The position numbers and the translations under genes were made by a program. From Chitinophaga pinensis (GTDB lineage: Bacteria > Bacteroidota > Bacteroidia > Flavobacteriales_D > Crocinitomicaceae), in contig CALPMC020000021.1 in assembly GCA_943324565.2 (NCBI GenBank), forward strand, positions 1 through 37,673: DNA of 37,673 nt, given 5' to 3'. Each line of letters starts with the position of its first letter. Position 1 is the stretch's first letter. Below the pieces are notes generated by a model, which saw only the letters and a list, made by a program, of their open reading frames with translations, searched no databases and was not told the origin of the DNA. This document shows, in pieces, positions 36,050 to 37,673 of the stretch.

Positions 36050-37673
36050 TCATTCTTCACTATAAGCTCGATGTACTCTTTTTGAAATCGAAGTCATCAC
36101 CTCGTATGGAATTGTGTCCATTGCATTTGCGAATGTTTCTATCGTTTGATTTCCTCCAATTATCTCAACTTCATCACCTTCAGTAACATTCAGTTTACTC
36201 ACATCCACAATAATCATATCCATACACACTTTTCCAAGAATTGGACAATACGTATTTTTGATAAAAACGCCTCCTTTTCCATTGCTCAAACTTCTTCTGA
36301 AACCATCAGCGTATCCAACCGGAATGATTGCGATTTTCATTTTTTCGTTGGCTATAAACGTTCTGGAATAACCGACGCTCTCCCCTACTTGAATTGTTTT
36401 TATTTGCGAAATCTCACTTTTCCAATTGATTACAGCTTGCAATCTCTTATGCAAAGTTGGGTTCGAAGAAATACCATACATTCCAATTCCAATTCGAACC
36501 ATATCAAATTGTGCTTCGCTGAAATTGGCAATTCCTTCTGAGTTCAACAAATGGCGAATAAAAGGATACGGTACTTTATTGGAAATCCAAGTACATGTTT
36601 CGTTAAAACGCGTGATTTGCGACTGTGTAAAACGCTTGTCTCTGCGATTGTCGGCGTCAGCTAAATGAGAATAAACACCAGCAATTCGAACTTCAGGTTG
36701 TGCTTGAATAATTTCCATCAATTTCGACAATTCTTCGCGCTCAAAACCCAAACGGCGCATTCCAGTGTCTAACTTAATATGAATCGGAAAATTAGATTTC
36801 TCCATCGAAATTAAAGTTGAAATCAAATCATCTAATTGATTTAAGGAATAAATCGCTGGTTCTAAATTGTATTTAATGCACGCTTCAAAACCTTCATCTT
36901 CGGGATTCATTACTAAAATAGGAATTTTTATCCCGCTTTTTCTCAACTCAACTCCTTCATCTGAATAAGCAACTCCTAAATATGAAATTCCGATTTTTTC
37001 TAAAAACGAAGCGATTTTCTCCAAACCAACACCATAGGACTGAGCTTTCACCATCGCAAGTATTTTAGTGCTTGCTTGTAACTGATTTTTGAAAACCGAC
37101 AAATTGTGCTTTATCGCCGACAAATTGTAAATCACTTCTGTTTTGTGCTGTTTCGATTTAAACGAACGGGCAATTTTTTCCATTTTCGCACCGCGCGTAC
37201 CTTTCACTAAAACAACAGCATCCTTCAACTCGGCATCAGTAATTTTAGGTTTACGAGAAAAGACCAATAAATCAGGTTTGAAATCGTCAATTGTTAAACG
37301 AATTTTATCTTCCAAATGAGTCCATTCTTCTTCCAATCCAACAATCACAATACGTTTTTTTCCATCAGCTAAAGCCAATTGATATTCCAAAGAAAGTTTT
37401 AAAGCGTCTAAATCTAAATTATAAGTATCGTTGATGATGATTGAATTTTCTCGACCTTCAAAAGTTTCCAAACGCAAAGCTAATCGCGGAAGCGAAGCAA
37501 TTTTTTGAATTTCTAAACCTTTTAAAATTTTCGCTGTGGCAATCGCCAATAAAGCCGAAGCAACACTTCCACGATCTTGAAAAGGTAATAATTGTAATTC
37601 TTTGGTAAACTCTCCAACCGTTGGCTGATAAGCTTTGATGGAACGCATTTGTTCTTGACTAATCAAAAATCCA
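36050..37673 (-). CDS. Bifunctional MurF (D-Ala-D-Ala ligase) / alanine racemase fusion, 5' end beyond window
   Basis: Mur ligase-like N-terminal part (IIINDTYNLDLDALKLSLEY) and alanine racemase (SAIKHNLSVFKNQL...MVKAQSYGVG; HIKLDTGMRRLGF; YADGFRRSLSNG); frame open to window end. Confidence 0.92.
   Translation of the reverse strand, partial: GFLISQEQMRSIKAYQPTVGEFTKELQLLPFQDRGSVASALLAIATAKILKGLEIQKIASLPRLALRLETFEGRENSIIINDTYNLDLDALKLSLEYQLALADGKKRIVIVGLEEEWTHLEDKIRLTIDDFKPDLLVFSRKPKITDAELKDAVVLVKGTRGAKMEKIARSFKSKQHKTEVIYNLSAIKHNLSVFKNQLQASTKILAMVKAQSYGVGLEKIASFLEKIGISYLGVAYSDEGVELRKSGIKIPILVMNPEDEGFEACIKYNLEPAIYSLNQLDDLISTLISMEKSNFPIHIKLDTGMRRLGFEREELSKLMEIIQAQPEVRIAGVYSHLADADNRRDKRFTQSQITRFNETCTWISNKVPYPFIRHLLNSEGIANFSEAQFDMVRIGIGMYGISSNPTLHKRLQAVINWKSEISQIKTIQVGESVGYSRTFIANEKMKIAIIPVGYADGFRRSLSNGKGGVFIKNTYCPILGKVCMDMIIVDVSKLNVTEGDEVEIIGGNQTIETFANAMDTIPYEVMTSISKRVHRAYSEE

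Noticed and set aside
36146-36668. 131-aa and 80-aa + strand ORFs
   Set aside because: Antisense to murF-alr, which has clear alanine racemase motifs; low-complexity translations.
1-37673. rRNA, tRNA, transposase, phage or toxin-antitoxin genes
   Set aside because: None recognised by eye; a systematic tRNAscan/Infernal search was not possible.

Overview
AT-rich Bacteroidota (Flavobacteriia-like) chromosomal segment, identified from protein character only. Left end: tail of a complex I operon on the + strand (possible nuoF end, short nuoG, nuoH, I, J, K, L, M, N). Centre (about 8.7-32.7 kb, - strand, reading right to left): a large capsule/exopolysaccharide locus with a UDP-glucuronate 4-epimerase-like SDR, Wzx flippase, sugar aminotransferases, LbH acyltransferases, six glycosyltransferases (GT2, GT4, GT8), a TupA-like ATP-grasp protein, an OafA-like acyltransferase, a serine acetyltransferase-like protein, CapA, an EpsG-like polymerase, a UDP-sugar 4,6-dehydratase, a four-helix-bundle protein, two unrelated initiating phosphoglycosyl transferases, a Wza-like exporter and a Wzc-type BY-kinase. 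Right end: smpB, recR, an exported class-I glutamine amidotransferase (C26-like), a propeller-like hypothetical protein and a murF-alr fusion cut by the window edge. Strongest unexplained signals: (1) three intergenic arrays of a degenerate OCTAMER (+ strand about NRATTYGC; GCRAATYN in gene direction) in strict 8-bp register at three consecutive gene junctions around the four-helix-bundle gene; (2) a (G)8 tract inside the initiating sugar transferase, a possible phase-variation switch; (3) a decayed second copy of the capA 5' end fused in front of the acetyltransferase gene; (4) a 400-bp convergent intergenic region with many perfect inverted repeats, including a 15-bp stem extendable to 19 bp; (5) co-occurrence of TupA-like, CapA and uronate-epimerase genes, suggesting a peptide-decorated acidic polysaccharide.
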